A stretch of 64,000 nt of DNA from Magicicada septendecula (taxonomy: Eukaryota; Arthropoda; Insecta; Hemiptera; Cicadidae). Positions 23,353-36,685 of this stretch are shown here, in pieces. Position numbers and translations under genes: made by a program. The notes beneath the pieces were generated by a model. That model did no database searches. It had not been told where the DNA came from and saw only the letters and a list, made by a program, of their open reading frames with translations. The stretch is from positions 1,316,293,046 through 1,316,357,045 of the forward strand of contig CM068367.1 of the NCBI GenBank assembly GCA_034769895.1. Reading direction: 5' to 3'. Positions within the stretch are counted from its first letter, which is position 1; the number at the start of each line of letters is the position of its first letter.

Positions 23353-23681
23353 TATAAAAAATTACCCTCGTTAAAACATAAAATGTTGCTGGTAAACTAC
23401 CCTTTCCCTTAACCGATCTTCACCAACACCAATAGGTATTGAGAAATCTACAATACAGGGCTGTATGCAAAACATCATTTGATTCTGTTTGAATTTGCGG
23501 CTGTTATCGTTTACTATAGAAAAAAATTAACCTTGATAAAAAACTGTTGTAGGTAAACTACCCCTTTCCCTTAACCGATCTTCACCAAAAACGACAGGTC
23601 TTGGGTACTCTACAAATCAGGCCTGCATGCACACAATTATTTGATTCTGTTTGAATTTGCTGCTGTTATCGTTCGTCATAG
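22405..23681 (+). mobile_element. HINE-like element 3 (A type), 5' part
   Basis: A-type 5' block and five ~160-bp repeats, then interrupted at 23686 by the start of a C-type element. Its own 3' end is not separable from the merged array that follows. Confidence 0.6.
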
Positions 23682-23685
23682 AAAA

Positions 23686-24625
23686 TATCGGTATGGAGAA
23701 CCATACATGACTTCCATATTCTAATATTTATTTTTAAAATCATTTTCAGCCAAACAGCCAGGCTGTGTCTTACCTGCCTTTTTATTGCTGTATTAAATGA
23801 AAAATATTATATTACATTAAAATGAAAAAAAATTATAATTTTATTGCCTGGCAACAAAATTATTTTATTTTTAACAATTACCATTGTTTCAAAAAGTTTA
23901 AATAAATTTTCAAGTACTTTACTCTTGTTAAAACGTAAAAGGTTGCAGGTAAACTACCCCTTCCCCTTAACCGATCTTCACCAAAATCGAAAGTCATTGA
24001 GACCTCTACAATTCAGGGATGTATGCAAAAAATTATTTGATTCTGTTTGAATTTGCGGCTGTTAACGTTTGCCATAGAAAATACGCTTGATAAAAAAACG
24101 TTGCAGGTAAACTACCCCTTCCCCTTAACCGATCTTCACCAAAAACAACAGGTCTTGAGAACTCTACAATTTAGGGCTGTATGCAAATAATCTTTTGATT
24201 CGGTTTGAATTTGCGGCTGTTATCGTTTGCCATAGGAAATACCCTTGTTAAAACATAAAACGTTACAGGTAAACTACCCCTTTCCCTTAACCGATCTTCA
24301 CCAAAAACAATAGGTCTTGAGTAATCTACAAATCAGGGCTGTATGCAAAACATTACTTGATTCTGTTTGAATTTGCGGCTGTTATCGTTTGCCATAGAAA
24401 ATACCCTTGTTAAAAAAACGTTGCAGGTAAACTACCCCTTTCCCTCAACCGAACTTCACCAAAAACAATAGGTCTTGAGAACTCTACAATTTAGGGCTGT
24501 ATGCAAATAATCTTTTGATTCTGTTTGAATTTGCGGCTGTTATCGTTTGCCATAGGAAATACCCTTGTTAAAACAAAACTTTACAGGTAAACTACCCCTT
24601 TCCCTTAACCGATCTTCACCAAAAT
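23686..24625 (+). mobile_element. HINE-like C-type element, 5' part fused to the duplication
   Basis: The C-type 5' block (with CAGCCAAACAGCCAGGCTGTG and TTGCCTGGCAACAAAATTAT) and about four repeats match 33423-34340 closely, including the rare variant CTAATATTTATTTTTAAAAT. Near 24625 the sequence switches into the second copy of the 4.26-kb duplication. Its own 3' hairpin is lost. Confidence 0.6.
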
Positions 24626-24626
24626 C

Positions 24627-27614
24627 AATAGACCTGCCGTCCTCTACAATTCAGGGATGCATGCAAAAGAATATTTGATTCTGTTTGAATGTGCGGCAGT
24701 TATCGTTCGTCAGGGAAACATTTCTCTAGTTACAACATAAAATGTTGCAGGTAAACTACCCCTTTCCCTCAACCGATCTTCACCAAAATGAATAGACCTT
24801 GAGCTCTCTTTAGTTCAAAAAGGTATGCAAAAACCTAGTTGATTCTGTTTGAATTTACGGCAGTTATCGTTCGTCATAAAAAAATTACCCTTTTTAAAAC
24901 ATAAAAAGTTGCAGGTAAACTACCCCTTTCCCATAACCGATCTTCAACAAAATCAACAGACCTTGAGTTCTGTATAATTCAAAAAGGTATGAAGAAGAGT
25001 AGTTGATTCATTTTAATTTACGGTGGTTATCGTTCGTCATAAAAAAATTGCCCTTGATAAAACATAAAATGTTGCAGATAAACTACCCTATTCCCTTAAC
25101 CGATCTTCACCAAAACCAACAGGTCTTGAGAACTCTACATTTCAGGGCTGTATGCAAAATATTATGTGATTCTGTTTGAATTTGCGGCTGTTATCGTTTG
25201 CCATATAAAATACCCTTGATAAAACAAAAAACGTGGCAGGTAAACTACCCCTTTCCCTTAACCGATCTTCACCAAAAATGACAGGTCTTGAGAACTCTAC
25301 AATTCAGGGCTGTATGCAAAATATTATATGATTCTGTTTGAATTTGCGGCTGTTATCGTTTACCATAGAAAAAATTACCCTTGATAAAAAACCGTTGCCG
25401 GTAAACTACCCATTTCCCTTAACTGATCTTCACCAAAAACGATAGGTCTTGAGAACTCTACAATTCAGCGCTGTATGCAAAAACTTATTTGATTCTGTTT
25501 GAATTTGCGGCTCTTATCGTTTGCCATATAAAATACACTTTTAAAACATAAAACGTTGCAGGTTAACTACCCCTTTCCCTTAACCGATCTTCACCAAAAA
25601 CAAAAGGTCTTGAGAACTCTACAATTCAGGGCGGTACGCAAAACATTATTTGATTATGTTTGAATTTGCGGCTGTTATAGTTTGCCATAGAAAATACTCT
25701 TGTTAAAACATACAACGTTGCAGGTAAACTACCCCTTTCCCTTAACCGATCTTTACCAAAATCAACATATCTTGTGAACTCTACAATTTAGGGCTGTATG
25801 CGAAACATTATTTGATTCTGTTTGAATTTGCGGCTGTTATCATTTGCCAAACAAACAAAATTACCCTTGATAAAAAAAAACCGTTGCTGGTAAACTACCC
25901 CTTTCCCTGAACCGATCTTCACCAAAAACAATATGTCGTGAGTACTCTACAAATCAGGGCTGTATGCAAAAAATTATTTGATTCTGTTTGAATTTGCGAG
26001 TGTTATCGTTTGCCATAGAAAAAAATCTACAGACACACAGATAGACACACAGACACACACACACAGACACTTTTCGAAAAACGACTTTTTTTCATGTTTT
26101 GAGTGTAGTACAATTAGAATCTGCAATAATCTCGAACACGATTTTTTTGCCATCACCATACTTCCATTTCCTTAAGGAACATGGAAGTAAAATTACACTT
26201 GTTTAAAAAAAACCGTTGCTGGTACACTACCCCTTTCCCTTAACCGATCTTCACCAAAAACAATAGGTCTTGAGAACTCTGCAATTCAGGACTGTATGCA
26301 AAAGAGTAGTTGATTCTGTTTGAATTTGCGGCTGTTATCGAATGCCATAGAAAACAATTACCCTTGATTAAAAAAAAACCGTTGCTGGTAAACTACCCCT
26401 TTCCCTCAACCGATCTTCACCAAAAACAATAGGTCGTGAGTACTCTGCAAATCAGGACTGTATGCAAAAAATGATTTGATTCAGTTTGAATTTGCGGCTG
26501 TTATCGTTTGCCATAGAAAAAATCTACAGATAGACACAGACACTTTTCGAAAAATGACTTTTTTCATGTTTTGAGTGTAGTACAATCAGAATCTGCAATA
26601 ATCTCGAACACGATTTTTTTTTTGCCATCACCATACTTTCATTTCCTTAAGGGACATGGAAGTAAATATCGGTATGGATAAGCATACATGACTTCCATGT
26701 TCTAAGATTTATATTTAAAATCATATTCGAAATGAAATATTTCCATACAAACTACGTCTTTCTACTTATTGCTTCAGCGTTAACCACAGTACTGTGGTCA
26801 CTAACGTATACCACCTCACGTTTTCGCACTCGATTTTCATTGATGATGGCAGTCGATGGCACTGCCGAAAAGTCTGGTTTTGCAGAAAACATTGGACTAC
26901 GGCTAAAGAGCCCGGGAAGCAATTTTAACAAAAAACTACTTCTTTGTTGCCGATAACGTAGTACACATATAAAAAATTCTCCCCTCCACCATCAACTATA
27001 ATTTTTATTAATAGAAAATTACCCCCACCCCGTTCACATAACCTCTTCATTTATAGATATTTCATCTACGTTTCTACAGTGGAGTACTATTAGCTTCTTA
27101 TCAGGATACTTTATTTATAAAAATTAAGTACTTTACTCTTGTTAAATCATAAAATGTTTCAGGTAAACTACCCCTTTCTCTTAACCGATCTTCTCCAAAA
27201 TCAACAACTTTCCGTCCTCTACAATTCAGGGAAGCATGCAAAAAAATATTTGATTCTGTTTGAATGTGCGGCAGTTATCGTTCGTCATGGAAACATTTCT
27301 CTTATTACAACATAAAATGTTGCAGGTAAACTACCCCTTTCCCTAAACTGATATTCACCAAAATCAATAGACCTTGAGCTCTCTGCAACTCAGGAAAGGG
27401 TGCAAAAAATTATTTGATTCTCATTGAATTTTCGGCAGTTATCGTTCGTCATAAAAAAATTACCCTTTTTAAAACATAAAACGTTGCTGATAAACTACCC
27501 CTTCCCTTAACCGATCTTCAACAAAATCAACAGACCTTGAGTTCTCTTTAGTTCAAAAAGGTATGCAAAAACCTAGTTGACTCTGTTTGAATTTACGGCA
27601 GTTATCGTTCGTCA
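24627..27614 (+). repeat. Segmental duplication, copy 2
   Basis: Partner of 20370-23352. It includes 3' hairpin segments ending at 26189 and 26664 and an A-type 5' block starting at 26667. This copy was later interrupted by C-type elements at 27625 and 28502. Confidence 0.8.
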
Positions 27615-27624
27615 TATAAAAAAA

Positions 27625-28339
27625 TATCGGTATGGAGAACCATACATGACTTCCATATTCTAAGATTTATATTTAAAATCATTTTCAGCCAAACAGCCAG
27701 GCTGTGTCTTACCTGCCTTTTTATTGCTGTATTAAATGAAAAATATTATATTACATTAAAATGAAAAAATTATAATTTTATTGCCTGGCAACAAAATTAT
27801 TTTATTTTTAACAATTACCATTGTTTCAAAAAGTTTAAATAAATTTTCAAGTACTTTACTCTTGTTAAAACGTAAAAGGTTGCAGGTAAACTACCCCTTC
27901 CCCTTAACCGATCTTCACCAAAATCGAAAGTCATTGAGACCTCTACAATTCAGGGACGTATGCAACAAATTATTTGATTCTGTTTGAATTTGCGGCTGTT
28001 ATCGTTTGCCATAGAAAATACGCTTGATAAAAAAACGTTGCAGGTAAACTACCCCTTCCCCTTAACCGATCTTCACCAAAAACAATAGGTCGCGAGTACT
28101 CTGCAAATCAGGGCTGCATGCAAAAAATTATTTGATTCTGTTTGAATTTGCGGCAGTTATCGTTTGCCATAGAAAAAAAATCTACAGACAGACAGACACA
28201 CAGACAGACACACAGACACTTTTCGGAAAACGACTTTTTTTCATGTTTTGAGTGTAGTACAATCAGAATCTGCAATAATCTCGAACACGATTTTTTTTGC
28301 CATCACCATACTTCCATTCCTTAAGGAATATGGAAGTAA
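27625..28339 (+). mobile_element. HINE-like C-type element, shortest complete copy
   Basis: 715 bp with a C-type 5' block, three ~160-bp repeats (GGTAAAC near 27885, 28044 and one partial), a short CAGA microsatellite and a 3' block. It sits inside a repeat whose uninterrupted duplicate is at 23340-23520: the left side stops at CGTCATATAAAAA and resumes with TACCCTCGTTAAAAC. No target duplication is visible; the site is an A-run/TT. Confidence 0.75.
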
Positions 28340-28501
28340 TACCCTCGTTAAAACATAAAATGTTGCTGGTAAACTACCCTTTCCCTTAACCGATCTTCAC
28401 CAACACCAATAGGTATTGAGAACTCTACAATACAGGGCTGTATGCAAAACATCATTTGATTCTGTTTGAATTTGCGGCTGTTATCGTTTACTATAGAAAA
28501 A

Positions 28502-30199
28502 TATCGGTATGGAGAACCATACATGACTTCCATATTCTAAGATTTATATTTAAAATCATTTTCAGCCAAACAGCCAGGCTGTGTCTTACCTGCCTTTTTA
28601 TTGCTGTATTAAATGAAAAATATTATATTACATTAAAATGAAAAAATTATAATTTTATTGCCTGGCAACAAAATTATTTTATTTTTAACAATTACCATTG
28701 TTTCAAAAAGTTTAAATAAATTTTCAAGTACTTTACTCTTGTTAAAACGTAAAAGGTTGCAGGTAAACTAACCCTTCCCCTTAACCGATCTTCACCAAAA
28801 TCGAAAGTCATTGAGACCTCTACAATTCAGGGACGTATGCAAAAAATTATTTGATTCTGTTTGAATTTGCGGCTGTTATCGTTTGCCATAGAAAATACGC
28901 TTGATAAAAAAACGTTGCAGGTAAACTACCCCTTCCCCTTAACCGATCTTCACCAAAAACAATAGGTCTTGAGTACTCTACAAATCAGGGCTGTATGCAA
29001 AACATTATTTGATTCTGTTTGAATTTGCGGCTGTTATCGTTTGCCATAGAAAATAAAACGTAAAAGGTTGCAGGTAAACTACCCCTTCCCCTTAACCGAT
29101 CTTCACCAAAAACAATAGGTCTTGAGTACTCTACAAATCAGGACTGTATGCAAAACATTATTTGATTCTGTTTGAATTTGCGGCTGTTATCGTTTGCCAT
29201 ATAAAATACCCTTGTTAAAAAAACGTTGCAGGTAAACTACCCCTTTCCCTCAACCGATCTTCACCAAAAACAATAGGTCTTGAGAAATATACAATTCAGG
29301 GCTGTATGCGAAACATTATTTGATTCTGTTTGAATTTGCGGCTGTTATCGTTTGCCAAAAAAAAAAAAAATTTCCCTTGATAAAAAAAACCGTTGCAGGT
29401 AAACTACCCCTTCCCCTCAACCGATCTTCACCAAAAACAATAGGTCGCGAGTACTCTACAAATCAGGGCTGTATGCAAAAAATTATTTGATTCTGTTTGA
29501 ATTTGCGGCAGTTGTCGTTTGCCATAGAAAATACGCATGATAAAAAACGTTGCTGGTAAACTACCCCTTTCCCTCAACCGATCTTCACCAAAAACAAAAG
29601 GTCTTGAGAACTCTACAATTTAGGGCTGTATGCAAATAATCTTTTCATTCTGTTTGAATTTGCGGCTGTTATCGTGTGCCATAGGAAATACCCTTGTTAA
29701 AACATAAAACGTTACAGGTAAACTACCCCTTTCCCTTAACCGATCTTCACCAAAAACAATAGATCTTGAGAACTCTACAATTCAGGGCTGTATGCGAAAC
29801 ATTATTTGATTCTGTTTGAATTTGCGGCTGTTATCGTTTGCCAAACAAACAAAATTTCCCTTGCTAAAAAAAAACCGTTGCAGGTAAACTACCCCTTTCC
29901 CTCAACCGATCTTCACCAAAAACAATAGGTCGCGAGAACTCTGCACAACCGGGCTGTATGCAAAAAATTATTTGATTCTGTTTGAATTTGCGGCAGTTAT
30001 CGTTTGCCATAGAAAAAAAATCTACAGATAGACAGACAGACAGACACACAGACACACAGACACACAGACAGACACACAGACACTTTTCGGAAAACGACTT
30101 TTTTTCATGTTTTGAGTGTAGTAGAATCAGAATCTGCAATAATCTCGAACACGATTTTTTACTTCCATATTCCTTAAGGAATGGAAGTATGGTGATGGC
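28502..30199 (+). mobile_element. HINE-like C-type element with inverted terminal hairpin; left arm of a palindrome
   Basis: C-type 5' block, nine repeats and a CAGA/CA microsatellite. The 40-bp terminal segment (30160-30199) is present in reverse complement relative to every other plus-strand copy. The whole 1.7-kb unit is the reverse complement of 31359-33214, from which it differs mainly by one repeat unit. Confidence 0.7.
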
Positions 30200-30202
30200 A
30201 AA

Positions 30203-31398
30203 TATCGGTATGGAGAACCATACATGACTTCCATATTCTAAGATTTATATTTAAAATCATTTTCAGCCAAACAGCCAGGCTGTGTCTTACCTGCCTTTTT
30301 ATTGCTGTATTAAATGAAAAATATTATATTACATTAAAATGAAAAAAATATAATTTTATTGCCTGGCAACAAAATTATTTTATTTTTAACAATTACCATT
30401 GTTTCAAAAAGTTTAAATAAATTTTCAAGTACTTTACTCTAGTTAAAACGTAAAAGGTTGCAGGTAAACTACCCCTTCCCCTTCACCGATCTTCACCAAA
30501 ATCGAAAGTCATTGAGACCTCTACAATTCAGGGACGTATGCACAAAATTATTTGATTCTGTTTGAATTTGCGGCTGTTATCGTTTGCCATAGAAAATACG
30601 CTTGATAAAAAAACGTTGCAGGTAAACTACCCCTTCCCCTTAACCGATCTTCACCAAAAACAATAGGTCTTGAGTACTCTACAAATCAGGGCTGTATGCA
30701 AAACATTATTTGATTCTGTTTGAATTTGCGGCTGTTATCGTTTGCCATAGAAAATACCCTTGTTAAAAAAACGTTGCAGGTAAACTACCCCTTTCCCTCA
30801 ACCGATCTTCACCAAAAACAATAGGTCTTGAGAACTCTACAATTTAGGGCTGTATGCAAATAATCTTTTGATTCTGTTTGAATTTGCGGCTGTTATCGTT
30901 TGCCATAGGAAATACCCTTGTTAAAACATAAAACGTTACAGGTAAACTACCCCTTTCCCTTAACCGATCTTCACCAAAAACAATAGGTCTTGAGTACTCT
31001 ACAAATCAGGGCTGTATGCAAAACATTATTTGATTCTGTTTGAATTTGCGGCTGTTATCGTTTGCCATAGAAAATACCCTTGTTAAAAAAACGTTGCAGG
31101 TAAACTACCCCTTTCCCTCAACCGATCTTCACCAAAAACAATAGGTCGCGAGTACTCTGCAAATCAGGGCTGCATGCAAAAAATTATTTGATTCTGTTTG
31201 AATTTGCGGCAGTTATCGTTTGCCATAGAAAAAAAATCTACAGACACACAGACAGACAGACAGACACACACACAGACACTTTTTGGAAAACGACTTTTTT
31301 TCATGTTTTGAGTGTAGTAGAATCAGAATCTGCAATAATCTCGAACACGATTTTTTTTGCCATCACCATACTTCCATTCCTTAAGGAATATGGAAGTA
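30203..31398 (+). mobile_element. HINE-like C-type element forming the palindrome spacer
   Basis: A complete 1.2-kb C-type element (5' block, six repeats, microsatellite, canonical hairpin at 31359-31398). Its terminal hairpin segment is also the first 40 bp of the inverted arm that follows. Confidence 0.7.
31359..31398 (+). repeat. 40-bp terminal hairpin segment (representative of 15)
   Basis: GCCATCACCATACTTCCATT, then CCTTAAGGAA and TATGGAAGTA: the arms ACTTCCAT/ATGGAAGT fold around a TTCCTTAAGGAA palindrome. The same segment ends at 19828, 21768, 22402, 26189, 26664, 28339, 31398, 33259, 34809, 36521, 38545, 39948, 41300 and 41436, and is inverted at 30160-30199. A 3' hairpin is the expected transposition terminator of Helitron-like elements. 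Confidence 0.85.
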
Positions 31399-33214
31399 AA
31401 AAAAATCGTGTTCGAGATTATTGCAGATTCTGATTCTACTACACTCAAAACATGAAAAAAAGTCGTTTTCCGAAAAGTGTCTGTGTGTCTGTCTGTGTGT
31501 CTGTGTGTCTGTGTGTCTGTCTGTCTGTCTGTCTGTAGATTTTTTTTCTATGGCAAACGATAACTGCCGCAAATTCAAACAGAATCAAATAATTTTTTGC
31601 ATACAGCCCGGTTTTGCAGAGTTCTCGCGACCTGTTGTTTTTGGTGAAGATCGGTTGAGGGAAAGGGGTAGTTTACCAGCAACGGTTTTTTTTTGCAAGG
31701 GAAATTTTGTTTGTTTGGCAAACGATAACAGCCGCAAATTCAAACAGAAACAAATAATGTTTCGCATACAGCCCTGAATTGTAGAGTTCTCAAGACCTAT
31801 TGTTTTTGGTGAAGATCGGTTAAGGGAAAGGGGTAGTTTACCTGTAACGTTTTATGTTTTAACAAGGGTATTTCCTATGGCAAACGATAACAGCCGCAAA
31901 TTCAAACAGAATGAAAAGATTATTTGCATACAGCCCTAAATTGTAGAGTTCTCAATACCTTTTGTTTTTGGTGAAGATCGGTTAAGGGAAAGGGGTAGTT
32001 TACCTACAACGTTTTTTAACAAGGGTATTTTATATGGCAAACGATAACAGCCGCAAATTCAAACAGAATCAAATAATTTTCTGCATACAGCCCTGATTTG
32101 TAGAGTACTCAAGACCTATTGTTTTTGGTGAAGATCGGTTGAGGGGAAGGGGTAGTTTACCAGCAACGTTTTTTATCATGCGTATTTTCTATGGCAAACG
32201 ACAACTGCCGCAAATTCAAACAGAATCAAATAATTTTTTGCATACAGCCCTGATTTGTAGAGTACTCGCGACCTATTGTTTTTGGTGAAGATCGGTTGAG
32301 GGGAAGGAGTAGTTTACCTGCAACGGTTTTTTTTATCAAGGGAAATTTTTTTTTTTTTTGGAAAACGATAACAGCCGCAAATTCAAACAGAATCAAATAA
32401 TGTTTCGCATACAGCCCTGAATTGTAGTTTTCTCAAGACCTGTTGTTTTTGGTGAAGATCGGTTGAGGGAAAGGGGTAGTTTACCTGCAACGTTTTTTTA
32501 ACAAGGGTATTTTATATGGCAAACGATAAAAGCCGCAAATTCAAACAGAATCAAATAATGTTTTGCATACAGTCCTGATTTGTAGAGTACTCAAGACCTA
32601 TTGTTTTTGGTGAAGATCGGTTAAGGGGAAGGGGTAGTTTACCTGCAACCTTTTACGTTTTATTTTCTATGGCAAACGATAACAGCCGCAAATTCAAACA
32701 GAATCAAATAATGTTTTGCATACAGCCCTGATTTGTAGAGTACTCAAGACCTATTGTTTTTGGTGAAGATCGGTTAAGGGGAAGGGGTAGTTTACCTGCA
32801 ACGTTTTTTTATCAAGCGTATTTTTTATGGCAAACGATAACAGCCGCAAATTCAAACAGAATCAAATAATTTTTTGCATACGTCCCTGAATTGTAGAGGT
32901 CTCAATGACTTTCGATTTTGGTGAAGATCGGTTAAGGGGAAGGGGTAGTTTACCTGCAACCTTTTACGTTTTAACAAGAGTAAAGTACTTGAAAATTTAT
33001 TTAAACTTTTTGAAACAATGGTAATTGTTAAAAATAAAATAATTTTGTTGCCAGGCAATAAAATTATAATTTTTGCATTTTAATGTAATATAATATTTTT
33101 CATTTAATACAGCAATAAAAAGGCAGGTAAGACACAGCCTGGCTGTTTGGCTGAAAATGATTTTAAATATAAATCTTAGAATATGGAAGTCATGTATGGT
33201 TCTCCATACCGATA
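31359..33214 (-). mobile_element. Inverted C-type element; right arm of the palindrome
   Basis: The only minus-oriented member: read on the minus strand it starts TATCGG at 33214, passes through the C-type block and ten repeats and reaches the microsatellite at about 31480-31537. It then abuts the plus-strand hairpin at 31398. A canonical hairpin (33220-33259) follows its 5' end on the plus strand. Confidence 0.75.
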
Positions 33215-33422
33215 TTTTTGCCATCACCATACTTCCATTCCTTAAGGAATATGGAAGTAAAAATTAACCTTGATAAAAAACTGTTGTAGGTAAACTACCC
33301 CTTTCCCTTAACCGATCTTCACCAAAAACGACAGGTCTTGGGTACTCTACAAATCAGGCCTGCATGCACACAATTATTTGATTCTGTTTGAATTTGCTGC
33401 TGTTATCGTTCGTCATAGAAAA

Positions 33423-34809
33423 TATCGGTATGGAGAACCATACATGACTTCCATATTCTAATATTTATTTTTAAAATCATTTTCAGCCAAACAGCCAGGC
33501 TGTGTCTTACCTGCCTTTTTATTGCTGTATTAAATGAAAAATATTATATTACATTAAAATGAAAAAAAATTATAATTTTATTGCCTGGCAACAAAATTAT
33601 TTTATTTTTAACAATTACCATTGTTTCAAAAAGTTTAAATAAATTTTCAAGTACTTTACTCTTGTTAAAACGTAAAAGGTTGCAGGTAAACTACCCCTTC
33701 CCCTTAACCGATCTTCACCAAAATCGAAAGTCATTGAGACCTCTACAATTCAGGGATGTATGCAAAAAATTATTTGATTCTGTTTGAATTTGCGGCTGTT
33801 AACGTTTGCCATAGAAAATACGCTTGATAAAAAAACGTTGCAGGTAAACTACCCCTTCCCCTTAACCGATCTTCACCAAAAACAACAGGTCTTGAGAACT
33901 CTACAATTTAGGGCTGTATGCAAATAATCTTTTGATTCTGTTTGAATTTGCGGCTGTTATCGTTTGCCATAGAAAATACCCTTGTTAAAACATAAAACGT
34001 TACAGGTAAACTACCCCTTTCCCTTAACCGATCTTCACCAAAAACAATAGGTCTTGAGTACTCTACAAATCAGGGCTGTTTGCAAAACATTATTTGATTT
34101 TGTTTGAATTTGCGGCTGTTATCGTTTGCCATAGAAAATACCCTTGTTAAAAAAACGTTGCAGGTAAACTACCCCTTTCCCTCAACCGAACTTCACCAAA
34201 AACAATAGGTCTTGAGAACTCTACAATTTAGGGCTGTATGCAAATAATCTTTTGATTCTGTTTGAATTTGCGGCTGTTATCGTTTGCCATAGGAAATACC
34301 CTTGTTAAAACATAAAACTTTACAGGTAAACTACCCCTTTCCCTTAACCGATCTTCACCAAAATCAACAGATCTTGAGAACTCTACAATTCAGGGCCGTA
34401 TGCGAAACATTATTTGATTCTGTTTGAATTTGCGGCTGTTATCGTTTGCCAAACAAACAAAATTACCCTTGCTAAAAAAAAACCGTTGCTGGTAAACTAC
34501 CCCTTTCCCTTAACCGATCTTCACCAAAAACAATAGGTCGCGAGTACTCTGCAAATCAGGGCTGCATGCAAAAAATTATTTGATTCTGTTTGAATTTGCG
34601 GCAGTTATCGTTTGCCATAGAAAAAAAATCTACAGACAGACAGACAGATAGACACACAGACAGACAGACAGACAGACACACACACAGACACTTTTCGGAA
34701 AACGACTTTTTTTCATGTTTTGAGTGTAGTAGAATCAGAATCTGCAATAATCTCGAACACGATTTTTTTGCCATCACCATACTTCCATTCCTTAAGGAAT
34801 ATGGAAGTA
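33423..34809 (+). mobile_element. HINE-like C-type element
   Basis: A complete 1.39-kb copy with a C-type 5' block, about seven repeats, a CAGA/CA microsatellite (34630-34689) and a 3' hairpin. The first ~900 bp match 23686-24600, showing descent from the same insertion through the duplication. Confidence 0.7.
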
Positions 34810-34812
34810 AAA

Positions 34813-36521
34813 TATCGGTATGGAGAACCATACATGACTTCCATATTCTAAGATTTATATTTAAAATCATTTTCAGCCAAACAACCAGGCTGTGTCTTAC
34901 CTGCCTTTTTATTGCTGTATTAAATGAAAAATATTATATTACATTAAAACGAAAAAATTATAATTTTATTGCCTGGCAACAAAATTATTTTATTTTTAAC
35001 AATTACCATTGTTTCAAAAAGTTTAAATAAATTTTCAAGTACTTTACTCTTGTTAAAACGTAAAAGGTTGCAGGTAAACTACCCCTTCCCCTTAACCGAT
35101 CTTCACCAAAATCGAAAGTCATTGAGACCTCTACAATTCAGGGACGTATGCAAAAAATTATTTCATTCTGTTTGAATTTGCGGCTGTTATCGTTTGCCAT
35201 AGAAAATACGCTTGATAAAAAAACGTTGCAGGTAAACTACCCCTTCCCCTTAACCTATATTCACCAAAAACAATAGGTCTTGAGTACTCTACAAATCAGG
35301 GCTGTATGCAAAACATTATTTGATTCTGTTTGAATTTGCGGCTGTTATCGTTTGCCATAGAAAATACCCTTGTTAAAAAAACGTTGCAGGTAAACTACCC
35401 CTTTCCCTCAACCGATCTTCACCAAAAACAATAGGTCTTGAGAAATCTACAATTCAGGGCTGTATGCGAAACATTATTTGATTCTGTTTGAATTTGCGGC
35501 TGTTATCGTTTGCCAAAAAAAAAAAAATTTCCCTTGATAAAAAAAACCGTTGCAGGTAAACTACCCCTTCCCCTCAACCGATCTTCACCAAAAACAATAG
35601 GTCGCGAGTACTCTACAAATCAGGGCTGTATGCAAAAAATTATTTGATTCTGTTTGAATTTGCGGCAGTTGTCGTTTGCCATAGAAAATACGCATGATAA
35701 AAAACGTTGCTGGTAAACTACCCCTTCCCCTTAACCGATCTTCACCAAAAACAATAGGTCTTGAGTACTCTACAAATCAGGGCTGTATGCAGAAAATTAT
35801 TTGATTCTGTTTGAATTTGCGGCTGTTATCGTTTTCCATAGAAAATACCCTTGTTAAAAAAACGTTGTAGGTAAACTACCCCTTTCCCTTAACCGATCTT
35901 CACCAAAAACAAAAGGTCTTGAGAACTCTACAATTTAGGGCTGTATGCAAATAATCTTTTCATTCTGTTTGAATTTGCGGCTGTTATCGTTTGCCATAGG
36001 AAATACCCTTGTTAAAACATAAAACGTTACAGGTAAACTACCCCTTTCCCTTAACCGATCTTCACCAAAAACAATAGGTCTTGAGAACTCTACAATTCAG
36101 GGCTGTATGCGAAACATTATTTGATTCTGTTTGAATTTGCGGCTGTTATCGTTTGCCAAACAAACAAAATTACCCTTGCTAAAAAAAAACCGTTGCAGGT
36201 AAACTACCCCTTTCCCTCAACCGATCTTCACCAAAAACAATAGGTCGCGAGAACTCTGCAAAACCGGGCTGTATGCAAAAAATTATTTGATTCTGTTTGA
36301 ATTTGCGGCAGTTATCGTTTGCCATAGAAAAAAAATCTACAGACAGACAGACAGACAGACACACAGACACACAGACACACAGACAGACAGACACACAGAC
36401 ACTTTTCGGAAAACGACTTTTTTTCATGTTTTGAGTGTAGTAGAATCAGAATCTGCAATAATCTCGAACACGATTTTTTTTGCCATCACCATACTTCCAT
36501 TCCTTAAGGAATATGGAAGTA
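34813..36521 (+). mobile_element. HINE-like C-type element
   Basis: A complete 1.7-kb copy starting 3 bp after the preceding hairpin, with nine repeats, a CAGA/CA microsatellite near 36340-36402 and a canonical hairpin. Head-to-tail abutment with the previous element suggests repeated insertion at, or read-through from, the hairpin end. Confidence 0.7.
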
Positions 36522-36685
36522 AAATACCCTTGTTAAAACATAAAACGTTGCAGGTAAACTACCCCTTTCCCTTAACCGATCTTCAACAAAATCAACAGAC
36601 CTTGAGTTCTGTATAATTCAAAAAGGTATGCAGAAGAGTAGTTGATTCTGTTTTAATGTACGGCAGTTATCGTTCGTCAAAAAAA

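Noticed and set aside
23844..24050. 68-codon ORF repeated at 27781, 33581, 34969, 36842, 38890 and on the minus strand at 32852
   Set aside because: It opens with TTG and is part of the C-type 5' block plus the first core repeat. The copies are recent duplicates, so their identity says nothing about protein selection.
29864..30139. Cys/Val/Ser- or Thr/Asp/Arg-rich ORFs at every CAGA/CA microsatellite
   Set aside because: Translations of simple repeats in both strands; no coding evidence.
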